NCBI GenBank assembly: GCA_937896695.1
Contig: CALBOT010000082.1
Coordinates: 1-5,273 of the forward strand
Direction: 5' to 3'
DNA length: 5,273 nucleotides
DNA from: an uncultured Candidatus Nitrosopelagicus sp.
Lineage (GTDB): Archaea; Thermoproteota; Nitrososphaeria; Nitrososphaerales; Nitrosopumilaceae
The notes under the pieces are model-generated. The model saw nothing but the letters and a program-made list of their open reading frames with translations. It was not told the DNA's origin and did no database searches. Of this stretch, positions 4,395-5,273 are shown piece after piece (within the stretch, counting starts at the first letter, position 1; the number at the start of each line of letters is the position of its first letter). The position numbers and the translations under genes are program-made.

Positions 4395-5273
4395 TCATAC
4401 CAGATTTAATGCCTTCGGAAGTTCTTGTATTGATTCAAGAATAAATGATGCATTATTCTTTTGAAACAATTCATACTTTAATTTTGGTTCATCACTAGAA
4501 CCATAAATACCACAAAATGATACATCATATCCTAGTTGCTGGCATTTTTGAACCATCAGAAGATCTTCCATGGAATCACCAATGTATAAGGAGCATTTTG
4601 AGTCAATTTTAGAAATTGATTCTATTAGAGATTCAGGATTAGGTTTTGCCAAATTTAATGGACGGTCTTCGAGAAATACTGAATTGTCCATATCAAAATC
4701 TTCTAAAAAATTTTTCATTGAATAAGAAAATGCAAATTTTCCTCTTCCAGTTACGGTTGCAATTTTAGAATCAAACCTAGTTTTTAATTTAGACATTAAA
4801 TTATCATCTAAAACAATACTATCTAGATCAATCAATGGGTTTTCAGAAAATTGAGACTTTTCATTAAAAATTTCTTCATATAATTTTGGTCCGTAAAATA
4901 ACTGATTAAAAATTCTGTGTATATAACTAATTTTACGAGAATTTTCATAATCCAATTTTGATTTAATTTCTATAAGATCTATATTTTGATCTTTAAAATA
5001 ATTATCAACGGAATTAATTCCAGATTCATTAGCATTATTAATTACATCAACAATTAATTTTTCAAATTTAATTTCAGATTTTTTAGAAGCAACCAATGTC
5101 ATGACAATAGCATATACAACTGCAACCTCATCATTGAATCCGCCAACAGATTTCAAATCAAAATGAATTTTTGATGTTACCACATCGCCAATATCATCAT
5201 TAAACAATTCTTTCATTATTGCAGAAATTGTTTTGTTAATAGCATGATCATAAGAATTTCTAATATCAACTAA
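4395..5273 (-). CDS. HAD-family phosphatase in the his operon, N-terminus cut by window edge; candidate histidinol-phosphatase
   Basis: A haloacid dehalogenase (HAD) superfamily hydrolase, 292 residues visible. The frame is open to the right edge, and its first visible residues, LVDIRNSYDHAI, look like the sequence that follows the nucleophile motif DxDGV in subfamily IA HADs. That motif, with the catalytic aspartate, must therefore lie just outside the window. The Met at 5216 is internal, not the start. Counting from the first visible codon: a cap-domain motif LKSVGGFND (40-48), motif II with Thr175 in TVTGR, motif III with Lys210 in AKPNPES, and motif IV YIGDSMEDL with Asp233 and Asp237. 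The GGFND cap motif and overall layout recall a small HAD-IA clade that I associate with histidine genes (memory only). Histidine synthesis needs a histidinol-phosphate phosphatase and no other candidate is visible, so that role is inferred. The stop precedes hisB by 21 bases. Confidence 0.88.
   Translation of the reverse strand, partial: LVDIRNSYDHAINKTISAIMKELFNDDIGDVVTSKIHFDLKSVGGFNDEVAVVYAIVMTLVASKKSEIKFEKLIVDVINNANESGINSVDNYFKDQNIDLIEIKSKLDYENSRKISYIHRIFNQLFYGPKLYEEIFNEKSQFSENPLIDLDSIVLDDNLMSKLKTRFDSKIATVTGRGKFAFSYSMKNFLEDFDMDNSVFLEDRPLNLAKPNPESLIESISKIDSKCSLYIGDSMEDLLMVQKCQQLGYDVSFCGIYGSSDEPKLKYELFQKNNASFILESIQELPKALNLV

Noticed and set aside
4327..4398. 24-codon reading frame starting in the HAD stop (ATGATGG) and running into hisB
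   Set aside because: Lysine-rich low-complexity peptide overlapping hisB in another frame; no family features. hisB itself has a normal N-terminus from 4373.
4279..4464. Plus-strand reading frame opposite the hisB/HAD junction
   Set aside because: Antisense shadow over two supported genes.
4395..5216. Complete HAD gene starting at the Met at 5216
   Set aside because: The frame is open to the window edge and the 19 residues upstream continue the HAD N-terminal pattern (LVDIRNSYDHAI), so the gene is longer and truncated by the window.

Overview
The window is AT-rich with archaeal gene architecture. Two genes with their own upstream regions have a TATA-like box about 27-29 bases before the start codon and no Shine-Dalgarno motif, as expected for leaderless archaeal transcripts. 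The proteins read like those of ammonia-oxidising Thaumarchaeota (Nitrososphaerota, Nitrosopumilus-like). That assignment rests on recalled resemblance, not a search.

Layout from left to right. (1) Bases 1-879, minus strand: the N-terminal three quarters of threonine synthase, cut by the left edge. (2) Bases 880-1114: a 235-base divergent intergenic region with two promoter candidates and several inverted repeats, including a 17-bp near-palindrome behind the thrC promoter and a 12-bp inverted pair just upstream of the other promoter. (3) Bases 1115-1654, plus strand: a small membrane-anchored, outward-facing beta-rich protein of unknown function. (4) Bases 1663-5273, minus strand: a compact histidine operon, transcribed in the order HAD phosphatase (5' end beyond the right edge), hisB, hisH, hisA, hisF. 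The secreted-protein gene and hisF converge with 8 bases between their stop codons.

The operon covers the middle of histidine synthesis. HisA isomerises ProFAR to PRFAR. HisH supplies ammonia to HisF, which makes imidazole glycerol phosphate (IGP) and AICAR. HisB dehydrates IGP to imidazole-acetol phosphate. The HAD protein is a reasonable candidate for the histidinol-phosphate phosphatase. The junctions are tight: 21 bases in frame between HAD and hisB, then 1-, 4- and 14-base overlaps, which suggests one transcript with translational coupling. hisG, hisD, hisC, hisI and hisE are not in the window; the first three could lie beyond the right edge, but nothing can follow hisF in this operon because the next gene is convergent.

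No tRNA, rRNA, CRISPR array, insertion sequence or phage gene was seen. This looks like core metabolic chromosome. The points most worth following are the HAD phosphatase and its in-frame arrangement with hisB, the repeats in the divergent intergenic region, and the uncharacterised surface protein.
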